Notes: generated by a model not told the origin, from the letters alone. Positions 1 through 6,533 are shown, counted from the stretch's first letter. The stretch: DNA of 7,226 bases from Bordetella parapertussis (GCA_945906975.1 CAMDRY010000157.1:1-7226), one strand, 5' to 3'. Made by a program: numbers and translations.

Positions 1-268
1 CGTTGTTCAGCAGGCAGATCAGGTTGGAGATGCCCAGGGCCCCGGCCATTAGCATCGCCTCGTTGTGGCTGGGCGAGGTCTTTTGCCCGATGGCGTTAAT
101 GAGCCCCACCGCCTGCTCGAATTCGCGCTCGGTCATTTTCACCTCGTGCACGAAGCCGTGCAGGTGGCGCACCAGGGATGCGAGAATCTGCTTGGTGCGT
201 GCATCGGGTGTGCGGTGCATTTCGGCGAGTACCGCCGCGGTGACGTCTTCGTGTTTTTCGATAATCAT
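1..268 (-). CDS. Intradiol ring-cleavage dioxygenase, N-terminal fragment (catechol/hydroxyquinol 1,2-dioxygenase type)
   Basis: Only the first 89 codons are present; the frame is open and runs off the left edge. The fragment resembles the helical N-terminal domain of intradiol dioxygenases, which forms the dimer interface. Seen here are SLVRHLHGFVHEVKMTERE (residues 31-49), then GQKTS (61-65), and a final helix with MAGALGISNLICLLNN (74-89), matching the family pattern of a 'lvrhlH-fv-evrlte-E' helix followed by a 'LGvS-l' helix. Family members cleave catechols or hydroxyquinol between the two hydroxyls using Fe(III) held by two Tyr and two His. Those ligands lie in the C-terminal domain outside the window, so activity and substrate cannot be judged. 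The ATG at 268 is the first start in frame; its upstream Shine-Dalgarno (CGGGAA) is weak. It follows dctM by 77 nt on the same strand and is probably the last visible gene of the tetR-TRAP operon. The family call is fairly sure; the substrate is unknown. Confidence 0.8.
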   Translation of the reverse strand, partial: MIIEKHEDVTAAVLAEMHRTPDARTKQILASLVRHLHGFVHEVKMTEREFEQAVGLINAIGQKTSPSHNEAMLMAGALGISNLICLLNN

Positions 269-345
269 GATGGGTTCCCGTGTTGTAAGCGGCAATTGGC
301 ACCGGCGCTATGCTACCTGCACCAGGGGGCGTGCGCCATCGCCGG

Positions 346-1626
346 TCAGGATCCCATGAACAGCCTTACGCCTATCAGTGAGACCGCCGGTACGTAGGTG
401 ATGATGACGAGTGCAATAAGATAAAGCCCGACAAAAGGGATGATGCCGCGATAAATGGTCTTGAGCGGGAGACCGAGCGCCGATTGCGCGACAAAAATGT
501 TGATGCCAAACGGGGGGTGAAACAGCCCGATGGCCAAATTGACCATCACGACGATGCCAAAATGCACCGTGTCAATGCCGGCCGCCTTGACGATGGGCAC
601 CAGTAGCGGCGTGAGGATCAGGATCGCCGAAAGCGGGTCGACGACACAACCGACCACCAGCAGCAGCACGTTCAGCGATGCGAGGATCATCCACTGCGAA
701 AGTTGGAATGATTCGATCCATGCGACTAACATGGCCGGTACCTGGTTGACCGTCAGCAGCCAGGCGTACACGCTGGCGCAGGCCAGAATGATCAAAATTT
801 GCGAGGTAAAAAAGACCGTCGATGAGGCCGCTTCGACCACTGACTTCCAGGGAATGTCGCGATATATGACGCAGGTTACGAACGCGGCGTAGACGCAGGC
901 TACGCCAGCCGCCTCGGTCGGCGAGAAAATGCCGCCGTAGATGCCGCCCAGAATGATCACCGGCGCGCCGAGCGCCCAACTGCCGCGAAGCGATGCGGCA
1001 AAGAATGCTTTAGCCGAAAAAACCTCTGTGGAACCAAGCTTGTGCCGTCTGGCGTACCAGGCGACGTATATGGCAATGATGCCGGCAATCAGCAGACCCG
1101 GAATGATTCCGGCGGCATAAAGACGGGGGATCGACTCCTGGGCAGCGGCGCCATAAACGATCATCGGGATGCTGGGCGGGATGATGATGTCGATAGCGCC
1201 AACGCTCGTAATCAGGCCGGCCGAGAATGTGAGCGGATAGCCGGCGCGGTTCATCGCCGGCAGCATGATTCTGCCAATGGTTGCGACCGTGGCCGCGCTG
1301 GCGCCGGATATTGCCCCGAAAATCGCGGAGGTGCCGACGGTGGTGAGGCCCAGGCTTCCGCGTGTGCTGCCCACGCCTGCTTGCACAACGTCAACGATGC
1401 GTTTTGCAACCGTGCCCCTGCCCATTAGTTCGCCGGCATACAGGAAGAACGGGATAGCCAGCAGCGGAAAGGTGTTGATGGCTCCAAACATGGTCTGATG
1501 CAGCGCGGCTAGGGGAATTTTCATGAATATCACCAGCGCCACCGTCGTCGCGCTGAGCAGCGTCAGGTAGATCGGAAAGCCAAGCAGCAGCAACAAAAGC
1601 GGCAGGACGGCGAGCGCGAAGGTCAT
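346..1626 (-). CDS. dctM: TRAP transporter large permease subunit (DctM family)
   Basis: A 426-residue polytopic inner-membrane protein, the usual length for the DctM subunit that carries the substrate- and Na+-translocating core of TRAP importers. Hydrophobic segments run nearly the whole length. Family landmarks are PLLAIPFFLYAGELM (residues 54-68), GAISGASAATVATIGRIMLP (104-123), the IIIPPSIPMIVYG loop (147-159), GGIYGGIFSPTEAAGV (227-242), VDPLSAILILTPLLVPI (329-345) and FHPPFGINIFVA (369-380). The ATG at 1626 overlaps the dctQ stop by four bases (ATGA), so translation is coupled to dctQ, with G-rich sequence just upstream as a possible ribosome site. It forms the membrane complex with DctQ and receives ligand from DctP. 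Substrate is not predictable from this subunit; neighbouring oxygenases suggest an aromatic or other organic acid. The protein looks intact. Confidence 0.96.
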   Translation of the reverse strand: MTFALAVLPLLLLLLGFPIYLTLLSATTVALVIFMKIPLAALHQTMFGAINTFPLLAIPFFLYAGELMGRGTVAKRIVDVVQAGVGSTRGSLGLTTVGTSAIFGAISGASAATVATIGRIMLPAMNRAGYPLTFSAGLITSVGAIDIIIPPSIPMIVYGAAAQESIPRLYAAGIIPGLLIAGIIAIYVAWYARRHKLGSTEVFSAKAFFAASLRGSWALGAPVIILGGIYGGIFSPTEAAGVACVYAAFVTCVIYRDIPWKSVVEAASSTVFFTSQILIILACASVYAWLLTVNQVPAMLVAWIESFQLSQWMILASLNVLLLVVGCVVDPLSAILILTPLLVPIVKAAGIDTVHFGIVVMVNLAIGLFHPPFGINIFVAQSALGLPLKTIYRGIIPFVGLYLIALVIITYVPAVSLIGVRLFMGS

Positions 1627-2126
1627 CGCGCCCCACCCTGCGGTTGCGCGCTGCGCCTGACGCCGAACAGCGCCAGCAGTCCGATGAAGGCAATCAAGAT
1701 GAAGCCGGCAGCGAGGGCGCTGTGCGGGATCAGCATCGGGATTTCCGCCGCCTCACTGGTGCGCCCTATTGCGAACATGCCTGCCGCATAGCGGCATGAG
1801 TGGTATGCGGCGAACCCCGCCAGACCGACGACCAGCAGCCGCTCGATGCCGCGCAGGGCGCGCACCACCGCCGGGGGCAAATAGCCCACCAGCGCGTCCA
1901 TGCGCAGGTGCTGGTTTTGCCACGAAACAATCGCCGCGCCAAGGAAGGTGATCCAGATCATGATGAATATCTGGATTTCATCGGCACCCAGTATCGCCGT
2001 GCCCAGCACATAGCGGCCGGTCACATTGGCGAAATTGAGCAGCACTGCCGCGATGAGGGCAAACGCAAGCGCCGTCGCGCAAAAGCGCATCAGGCGCTCG
2101 ACCGCCCTCTCGAGGCGGTTGTTCAC
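1623..2126 (-). CDS. dctQ: TRAP transporter small permease subunit (DctQ family)
   Basis: A 167-residue membrane protein of normal length for DctQ, with about four transmembrane helices (roughly residues 14-35, 50-68, 92-110 and 131-155). The family signature is clear: NVTGRYVLGTAILGADE (34-50), where the GRY and the acidic residues after the first helix are typical, followed by IMIWITFLGAA (55-65) and NQHLRMD (71-77). DctQ packs against DctM and supports the elevator-type transport core. The start is GTG at 2126, chosen because it overlaps the dctP stop as GTGA and keeps the full first helix; the ribosome site inside the end of dctP (AAGAAG) is weak, which fits coupled translation. The basic tail after residue 155 is short and carries no recognisable domain. 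Confidence 0.94.
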   Translation of the reverse strand: MNNRLERAVERLMRFCATALAFALIAAVLLNFANVTGRYVLGTAILGADEIQIFIMIWITFLGAAIVSWQNQHLRMDALVGYLPPAVVRALRGIERLLVVGLAGFAAYHSCRYAAGMFAIGRTSEAAEIPMLIPHSALAAGFILIAFIGLLALFGVRRSAQPQGGAR

Positions 2127-3121
2127 TTGCGATACTTCTTCGATGCCGCGCTCAACGTTTCATAGTCGGTCTTCATTTGCGGGTTGGCATTGACGACCGG
2201 CAGGATGGACGAGGTGACTTCTTCGACAAAGCGCTTTTGCTCGGCTGGCGTGAGGGTGATGTTCATCCCGCTGTTCTGTTCCCAAAGCTTGCGCGAGCGC
2301 TCTATGTCCGCGGCTCCCCACGCCGCCGCAACCGCATCGGCTTTGCGCGCCTCTTCCCACAGCGCCGTCTGCAGCGCTGGCGGGAGGGCATTGAGCCACG
2401 CCTTGTTGATGATGGCTGATGCGATGATGGTCCAGGTCGGCAGGTACATTGCGGTTTTCGCGGTGTCGTAATACTTGAACGCCGTCAGGATGGTGTTGCC
2501 GCTCAGCGCAGCGTCGATGGTGCCGTTCTGCAGCGCCGGCAGCACCTCGCCCAAGGTCATCGGGACGGGTGACGCGCCGAGCTTTTTCATCGGTTCGATC
2601 TGCATCGGCGTTGCGAACGTGCGCACCTTGAGCCCCTTCAGGTCGGCCAGCGTGCGTATCGGTTTTTTCGCCACCACCGCATAGGGGCTGTGAACGAAAT
2701 TGGTCAACGGCACCACACCCTTGGATTCCCCGAAACTCGCCAGGCGTTTTTTTACCGCCTCGTCGCCGAAAATTTGCTGGCCATGCGTAACATCGTCGAA
2801 AATCCCGACTGCGTCGAATATCTGGTAGCGCGGCTCGATGCCGACCAGAAAGCCGCTCGACACGAATGCAACTTCAATGGTACCCAGCACAACGCCGTCG
2901 ACGCTCTGCGACATGGAACCGAGCTGACTCGCCGGATAGAGCTCAACCTTTACCTTGCCGCCGGCGCGTGCCTCGAATCCGGCCTTGAAGGTCTTCATCC
3001 ACTCCACATTGATGTCGCCCACCGTTGGTGTGGAAATTTTCATTACATACTGGGCATGTACCGTCCCAGAAAGGCCGAGCGCCACAGCCAGTGCAAACAT
3101 GATTCCAGTGAAATGCTTCAT
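2123..3121 (-). CDS. dctP: TRAP transporter periplasmic substrate-binding protein (DctP family)
   Basis: A 332-residue extracytoplasmic receptor with a Sec signal peptide at residues 1-23: MKHF, a hydrophobic core, and a VHA cleavage site before Gln24. The mature protein begins with a short strand (YVMKIST) typical of the fold. The conserved ligand-binding region is present: LKGLKVRTFATPM (161-173), where Arg167 aligns with the arginine that forms a salt bridge with substrate carboxylates in characterised DctP proteins, then LGASPVPMTLGEVLPALQNG (181-200) and TIDAA. Conservation of this Arg argues for a carboxylate ligand; the exact compound is unknown. GGGAGG sits 5 nt before the ATG, a strong ribosome site, in keeping with the need for excess receptor. 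It is the first transporter gene, 42 nt after tetR, and overlaps dctQ by 4 nt. The short gap leaves room for an extra promoter, but none is convincing. Confidence 0.96.
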   Translation of the reverse strand: MKHFTGIMFALAVALGLSGTVHAQYVMKISTPTVGDINVEWMKTFKAGFEARAGGKVKVELYPASQLGSMSQSVDGVVLGTIEVAFVSSGFLVGIEPRYQIFDAVGIFDDVTHGQQIFGDEAVKKRLASFGESKGVVPLTNFVHSPYAVVAKKPIRTLADLKGLKVRTFATPMQIEPMKKLGASPVPMTLGEVLPALQNGTIDAALSGNTILTAFKYYDTAKTAMYLPTWTIIASAIINKAWLNALPPALQTALWEEARKADAVAAAWGAADIERSRKLWEQNSGMNITLTPAEQKRFVEEVTSSILPVVNANPQMKTDYETLSAASKKYRK

Positions 3122-3126
3122 GCGAA

Positions 3127-3132
3127 CCTCCC
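3127..3132 (-). promoter_or_regulatory. Strong ribosome binding site of dctP
   Basis: The minus strand reads GGGAGG five nucleotides before the dctP ATG. It is the best Shine-Dalgarno sequence in the minus-strand block and contrasts with the weak sites of tetR, dctQ and the dioxygenase. It supports the chosen dctP start. Confidence 0.75.
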
Positions 3133-3163
3133 ATTTAAAAGCCTCAGTTTTGCGAAGATTGCC

Positions 3164-3955
3164 TCAACGGATTTGCTCCGGTCGGCGGTTCTGTTTCGGA
3201 AAGCCGGCTGCCCGGTCGTTGATCGCTTCATTGACTGCTTCGTCCGGGCGCGCAGCCTGCGCTGCGCCCGGCTTTCCCACACACCCTAGGATTCCGTGCG
3301 CGACAAAGGGCACGAGGTGGTCGAGCACGCGCTCGACGTCCGAAACCTGGCACGCGCCGTCCGAAAGTTTTTCTATGCGCCCGTTGTTGGCCATGGTCAG
3401 CACCAGCGTGCCTATGGTGAAATGGTAGGCCCAGTGCAGCTCCGCCCGCGAAGCATGAGGCAGGGCGAGCGAGAGCGCTTCAATGAAGCGTTCGGCGACC
3501 TTGCCGAAAACCTGTTCGATTAGGTTGCGGCGCTTGGCGGTGGGGTCAATCAACTCGTGCGCAATAATGCGGGCAAAGGCGAGCCCGCCCAGCTTCGCAT
3601 CGTTCCTCAGCTGGATGTTCGGGCCGACCAGCGCTCTCACCAGGCCGGCGAGCTCCGGCCGCCCTTTTGCGGTCTCCATCACTCGATCGAGCTCCTCCAG
3701 GCGGCGATTGTTCAGCGCTTCGCCCCGGCGCAGGAACAACGTTCGGTACAGACCGAGCTTGGAGCCAAAGTGATAGTTGATCATCGCCAGGTCGACTTTG
3801 GCCCGTGAACAGATGTCGCGCGCCGACGCACCTTCGTAGCCGTGTTCCGCGAATAGGCGCTCGGCCGCCAGCAGCAGACGCTTTTGCGTGGCTTCCGCAG
3901 CCTGTTTGCGCTTGTTTGGTTTCGTTTTTGCTGACTTGTTGACGGTTTTCTTCAT
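3164..3955 (-). CDS. TetR/AcrR-family transcriptional regulator
   Basis: A 263-residue protein, longer than the usual 190-230 because of a lysine-rich N-terminal arm (residues 1-24) and a polar C-terminal tail (about 236-263). The TetR DNA-binding domain is at about residues 25-71: AAERLFAEHGYEGASARDIC, then SRAKVDLAMINYHFGSK with the near-invariant YHFGSK recognition-helix end (61-66) and LY (69-70). The rest is a helical ligand and dimerisation domain, which in this family binds a small effector that releases DNA. The ATG at 3955 has only a weak GGAAA site but keeps the whole basic arm; no better start follows before the HTH. It is the first gene of the minus-strand operon, 42 nt from dctP, and is divergent from the Rieske oxygenase gene. 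It probably binds the palindrome at 4024-4041, controlling itself, the transporter and the oxygenase. Repression relieved by substrate or a metabolite is the family norm; activation cannot be excluded. Confidence 0.93.
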   Translation of the reverse strand: MKKTVNKSAKTKPNKRKQAAEATQKRLLLAAERLFAEHGYEGASARDICSRAKVDLAMINYHFGSKLGLYRTLFLRRGEALNNRRLEELDRVMETAKGRPELAGLVRALVGPNIQLRNDAKLGGLAFARIIAHELIDPTAKRRNLIEQVFGKVAERFIEALSLALPHASRAELHWAYHFTIGTLVLTMANNGRIEKLSDGACQVSDVERVLDHLVPFVAHGILGCVGKPGAAQAARPDEAVNEAINDRAAGFPKQNRRPEQIR

Positions 3956-3999
3956 GTCGTTTCCGCGCTACCGCCGTTTCCCGGCAGTTGCCAGTCCAG

Positions 4000-4061
4000 A
4001 AATTTTGTGTTTTACTTAATTTCATTGAACTAGCGTTCAATCAAAATGTAGCACAAAATTT
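4000..4061. promoter_or_regulatory. Divergent control region with outer inverted repeat
   Basis: This AT-rich stretch lies in the 189-nt gap between tetR and the Rieske gene. AAATTTTGTG (4000-4009) and CACAAAATTT (4052-4061) form a perfect 10-bp inverted repeat. Its centre, 4030.5, falls within two bases of the centre of the inner palindrome (4032.5). The right arm also sits in a perfect self-palindrome, CAAAATTTTG (4054-4063). Promoters for both directions are expected here. TTGAAC occurs in both orientations, as the two arms of the inner palindrome, and could act as a -35 on each strand, but I see no good -10 at standard spacing, so no exact promoter is claimed. Confidence 0.5.
4024..4041. 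promoter_or_regulatory. Probable TetR operator, 18-bp palindrome
   Basis: The site reads ATTGAAC-TAGC-GTTCAAT: two perfect 7-bp arms around a 4-bp spacer. Size, symmetry and the GAAC/GTTC core resemble operators of many TetR-family regulators. It lies about 70 bp from the tetR start and about 100 bp from the oxygenase start, so one dimer pair could block promoters on both sides. Binding by the adjacent regulator is inference from position and symmetry. Confidence 0.65.
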
Positions 4062-4129
4062 TGCCGGCGTGGCAACAACGTTCGGCGATGGAGCCCAGGG
4101 CGCATGCGCCGGACGGACAAACCGGAATC

Positions 4130-4135
4130 AAGGAG
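4130..4135 (+). promoter_or_regulatory. Ribosome binding site fixing the Rieske oxygenase start
   Basis: AAGGAG lies 9 nt before the ATG at 4145. It decides this start over the in-frame TTG at 4061, which would add 28 residues unlike any oxygenase N-terminus and would start inside the outer inverted repeat of the control region. Confidence 0.75.
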
Positions 4136-4144
4136 ATTTTCATC

Positions 4145-5371
4145 ATGAAATCAAGATATGGCTGGGAAGTGCCAGGCGAGAATGTGGAACTGACCCATGT
4201 CGAGGCAGGGTCCCCTATGGGGGAATTACTGCGCCGTTACTGGCAGCCTGTCGCACTGTCCGCCGAGGTGCGCGATCTTCCAAAAAAAGTGCGCATCATG
4301 TGCGAAGACCTCGTGATCTTTCGCACCAAGGAAGGTGAGATCGGCTGCCTCGAGCCGCATTGCAGTCACCGCGGCACTTCGCTTGAATGGGGGCGCGTCG
4401 AGCAGAAGGGCCTGCGTTGCTGTTATCACGGGTGGCTTTATGCGCCGGACGGCAAAGTGGTGGAGATGGCCTGCGAGACAAAGGAATTCTGCGACAACAT
4501 GAAGGTCGAGCATCCGGCCTATCCGGCGATGGAGTTCGGCGGCCTGGTGTTCATTTACATGGGGCCGTTGGAGACAAAACCGCTTTTTCCGATGTACGAT
4601 ATTTTCGATACGCGCTACCGCAAGGACGTCGACATCCGCGGCATGCAGTTGTGGGAAGGCCAGGGCATCGGCTACGTGCAGGACTGCAACTGGATGCAGC
4701 ACCACGAGAATGTCCTCGATCCCTGGCACCTGCTGATTCTGCATCAGCAGATCAGTGGCGACCAGTTCAACGGTGCGCTGATGCAGGGAAAGTCGAGAAT
4801 TAGCTTCGAGAAAACCACGCTGGGCGTGCGTTACAAGGTCGTCAAGGATCTACCCAACGGCAATCGCTTGGAGCGTTACGCCGAGTGCGTCCTGCCAAAC
4901 ATTTTTCTTGTTCCCAGCATCCATGAAACCGGTACGGCGATAAAGCACGAAGAGAGGGCGACGGAAGTGACATGGACGGTGCCTGTGGATAATGAGCACC
5001 TGACCGCCTTCAGTCTGGTGGCTTGGCCGCTGGAGAACGGCAAGCCGAAGGAAAATTGGAAGGCAGGCACCGACGTGCGCATCGACGTGAGGCCGGCGGC
5101 CGATGTGGCGCGGTCGTACGAGGACCGTCAGCGTCGTCCCGACGACAAAGAGGCCCAGGAAGGCCAGCGCCCGATCGCGGTGCACGCGCTGGAAAATCTC
5201 GGACATTCTGATACGGGCATAGTGATGCAGCGGCGTCTATTCAGGGAGCAGTTGGCGCGTCTGCAGAATGGACTCGATCCGATTAACGTTGTGCGCGACG
5301 AATCAAAAAACCACAAAATTGAAACGCATGCATGGAACACCATCCTTAGTGCGGCGACTGCTCCTTCCTGA
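4145..5371 (+). CDS. Rieske [2Fe-2S] non-heme iron aromatic oxygenase, alpha subunit (phthalate dioxygenase-like)
   Basis: A 408-residue terminal oxygenase. The N-terminal Rieske domain has Cys73-x-His75 and Cys92-x2-His95, separated by 16 residues, ligating the [2Fe-2S] cluster; RYWQPVA (31-37) before it is typical of the phthalate dioxygenase and vanillate demethylase group. The catalytic domain has QDCNWMQHHENVLDPWHLLILH split around Asp192, His195 and His200: the D-x2-H-x4-H motif in which the two His bind mononuclear Fe(II) and the Asp bridges to the Rieske centre of the next subunit. SDTGI (355-359) followed by RR (363-364) likely supplies the carboxylate ligand, Asp356. The enzyme would hydroxylate, dihydroxylate or O-demethylate a substrate using electrons from a separate reductase, which is not in this window. 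The start is set by AAGGAG at 4130-4135. It is divergent from tetR and convergent with the Bug gene. Substrate is unknown; no beta subunit is seen, in keeping with alpha-only enzymes. Confidence 0.94.
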   Translation: MKSRYGWEVPGENVELTHVEAGSPMGELLRRYWQPVALSAEVRDLPKKVRIMCEDLVIFRTKEGEIGCLEPHCSHRGTSLEWGRVEQKGLRCCYHGWLYAPDGKVVEMACETKEFCDNMKVEHPAYPAMEFGGLVFIYMGPLETKPLFPMYDIFDTRYRKDVDIRGMQLWEGQGIGYVQDCNWMQHHENVLDPWHLLILHQQISGDQFNGALMQGKSRISFEKTTLGVRYKVVKDLPNGNRLERYAECVLPNIFLVPSIHETGTAIKHEERATEVTWTVPVDNEHLTAFSLVAWPLENGKPKENWKAGTDVRIDVRPAADVARSYEDRQRRPDDKEAQEGQRPIAVHALENLGHSDTGIVMQRRLFREQLARLQNGLDPINVVRDESKNHKIETHAWNTILSAATAPS

Positions 5372-5382
5372 GAGGGCGCGGT

Positions 5383-5405
5383 CCCTGCCCGGCACCGCTG
5401 CAGGG
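5383..5405. terminator. Weak hairpin between convergent genes
   Basis: The 35-nt gap between the convergent oxygenase and Bug genes holds CCCTGC (5383-5388) and GCAGGG (5400-5405), a 6-bp GC-rich stem with an 11-nt loop. There is no T-tract on either side, so it does not qualify as a standard intrinsic terminator. A role in ending both transcripts is only a possibility given the position. Confidence 0.25.
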
Positions 5406-5406
5406 T

Positions 5407-6405
5407 TCACTCGTTGGTGATATTCGCCGCCTTGATCAACTGCGCGTATTTGGCCAGCTGGTCGCGGGTGACGCTGTTGAGTTCTTCTGGCGAAGTGCCG
5501 CGAATGGTGAAGCCGAGCGCGGTGAGTTTTTCACGCACGTCCGGATCGGCCAGCGCCTTGACGATTTCTGCGTTCAGACGCGCGACGATGTCCTTGGGCG
5601 TCCCGGCAGGTGCGGTGATGGCAAAAAAGGAATTGAACTCGAAGCCCGGAAGGCCCGATTCGGATAGCGTCGGCGCCGCGGGGAATGCCGGCAGCCGTCC
5701 CCGGGTGCCCACGCCGAGCAGGCGCAGCTTGCCGCCGCGGATCAGCGCCGCCACCGTGCCGATGCCCTGCATGGTCACCGGCACCTGTCCGGCGGCGACG
5801 TCGAGTGCCGCCTGGGTCGCGCCCTTGTAGGGGATATGCGTCATGTTGATGCCCGCGGTGCTGGCAAACAAGGCCATGGCGATGTGCTGCGGGCTGCCGT
5901 TGCCGCCGGAGGCGTAGTTGATCCTGCCCGGGTTGGCCTTGGCCGCCGCGATGAGGTCTGCGGCGTTTTTGTAGGGCGCATCATTGCTCACGGCGAGACC
6001 CCATTCGATGGTGCCCACCAGCGAAACGGGTTCGAAGTCACGCAGGATGTCCCAATTTAACTTCGGGTTCAGATTGGGCAGCATGGTCATGATGCTGTCG
6101 TTGAAGCCGCCTATGGTGTAACCGTCGGGCGCGGCTTTGGCCACCCGTTCTGTGCCGATCAGACCGGAGGCGCCGGGGATGTTCTCGATGACGATGTTCT
6201 GGCCCATGCTGTCAGACATCTTTTGCGCCACCAGGCGCGCCGCGTTGTCCACGGCGCTGGCCGCGGCCAGTGGCACGATCATGCGAATGGGTTTGTTCGG
6301 ATAGGCCGATTGCGCGCCGGCGCTGAGCGGAAGGGCGGCGATGAGCAGTGTGAAAAGGGCTGTGCAGGCAAAGCGCGACAGTGGGGCGGGGTGGGTGAAA
6401 AGCAT
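5407..6405 (-). CDS. Bug/TctC-family tripartite tricarboxylate transporter substrate-binding protein
   Basis: A 332-residue periplasmic receptor of standard Bug length. The Sec signal peptide covers residues 1-31 (Arg11, hydrophobic stretch 16-28, AGA before Gln32). The mature start YPNKPIRMIVP (35-45) is a family hallmark, as are the conserved Asp53 of the DNAAR segment, GASGLIG (78-84), ASGGNGSPQHIA (165-176), HIPYKG (190-195) and GFEFNSFFAITAPAGTP (254-270). The usual glycine pair of the first ligand loop (P-x-x-GG-x-x-D) is replaced by PLAAASAVD. Bug proteins bind small carboxylates or amides in a closed cleft. The ATG at 6405 was chosen over an in-frame start at 6531 because GAGGAG lies 7 nt upstream and the signal peptide begins directly after it. 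No TctA/TctB membrane genes are present, so it is an orphan, as is common in Burkholderiales; it may serve another transporter or a sensor. Ligand unknown. Confidence 0.93.
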   Translation of the reverse strand: MLFTHPAPLSRFACTALFTLLIAALPLSAGAQSAYPNKPIRMIVPLAAASAVDNAARLVAQKMSDSMGQNIVIENIPGASGLIGTERVAKAAPDGYTIGGFNDSIMTMLPNLNPKLNWDILRDFEPVSLVGTIEWGLAVSNDAPYKNAADLIAAAKANPGRINYASGGNGSPQHIAMALFASTAGINMTHIPYKGATQAALDVAAGQVPVTMQGIGTVAALIRGGKLRLLGVGTRGRLPAFPAAPTLSESGLPGFEFNSFFAITAPAGTPKDIVARLNAEIVKALADPDVREKLTALGFTIRGTSPEELNSVTRDQLAKYAQLIKAANITNE

Positions 6406-6412
6406 TGAATTT

Positions 6413-6418
6413 CTCCTC
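6413..6418 (-). promoter_or_regulatory. Ribosome binding site fixing the Bug protein start
   Basis: GAGGAG on the minus strand, 7 nt before the ATG at 6405. It supports the shorter reading and excludes a 42-residue charged extension that would precede the signal peptide. Confidence 0.75.
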
Positions 6419-6486
6419 AGAATAGCGTGGCGCGGCATGGTCGTGATGACGGTGCTTGGGGTGACCATCTTGACAGGGTCGTCGGC

Positions 6487-6518
6487 GCTCGTGTGCTCGT
6501 GTTCGCGTGTGCGCGTGC
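6487..6518. repeat. 8-bp tandem repeats, four units
   Basis: GCTCGTGT occurs twice perfectly (6487-6494 and 6495-6502), followed by two degenerate units, TCGCGTGT (6503-6510) and GCGCGTGC (6511-6518). The array lies about 80-115 bp upstream of the Bug gene start, in its probable promoter or leader. The unit length is not a multiple of three, which argues against selection for coding. Confidence 0.6.
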
Positions 6519-6519
6519 C

Positions 6520-6533
6520 CTCATGTCTCATGT
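6520..6533. repeat. 7-bp tandem duplication
   Basis: CTCATGT is repeated twice head to tail, one base after the 8-bp array. Together they form about 47 bp of short-period repeat in the gap between the SDR and Bug genes. The rest of this 234-nt gap shows no gene, no clear promoter and no convincing terminator. Confidence 0.55.

Noticed and set aside
301..345. Inverted repeat CCGGCG/CGCCGG between dctM and the intradiol gene, as a terminator
   Set aside because: The 6-bp arms are far apart with a long loop and there is no T-tract; chance is likely in GC-rich DNA.
3141..3166. GCCTCA repeated 20 bp apart between tetR and dctP
   Set aside because: The six-base direct repeat overlaps the tetR stop codon and has no further similarity; too short to support a binding site.
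2690..3289. 199-codon plus-strand reading frame opposite dctP and the end of tetR
   Set aside because: It is antisense to a clear dctP, its protein has no recognisable domain or signal, and it lacks a ribosome site. It is explained by GC-rich codon use on the other strand.
4061..4144. N-terminal extension of the Rieske oxygenase from a TTG
   Set aside because: The extra 28 residues match no oxygenase feature, there is no ribosome site before the TTG, and AAGGAG precedes the ATG at 4145.
4226..4744. 172-codon minus-strand reading frame inside the Rieske gene
   Set aside because: It lies entirely opposite the Rieske and iron-binding motifs, with a composition typical of a shadow frame.
6406..6531. 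N-terminal extension of the Bug protein
   Set aside because: It would place a charged, repeat-encoded 42-residue segment before a normal signal peptide, and GAGGAG precedes the ATG at 6405.
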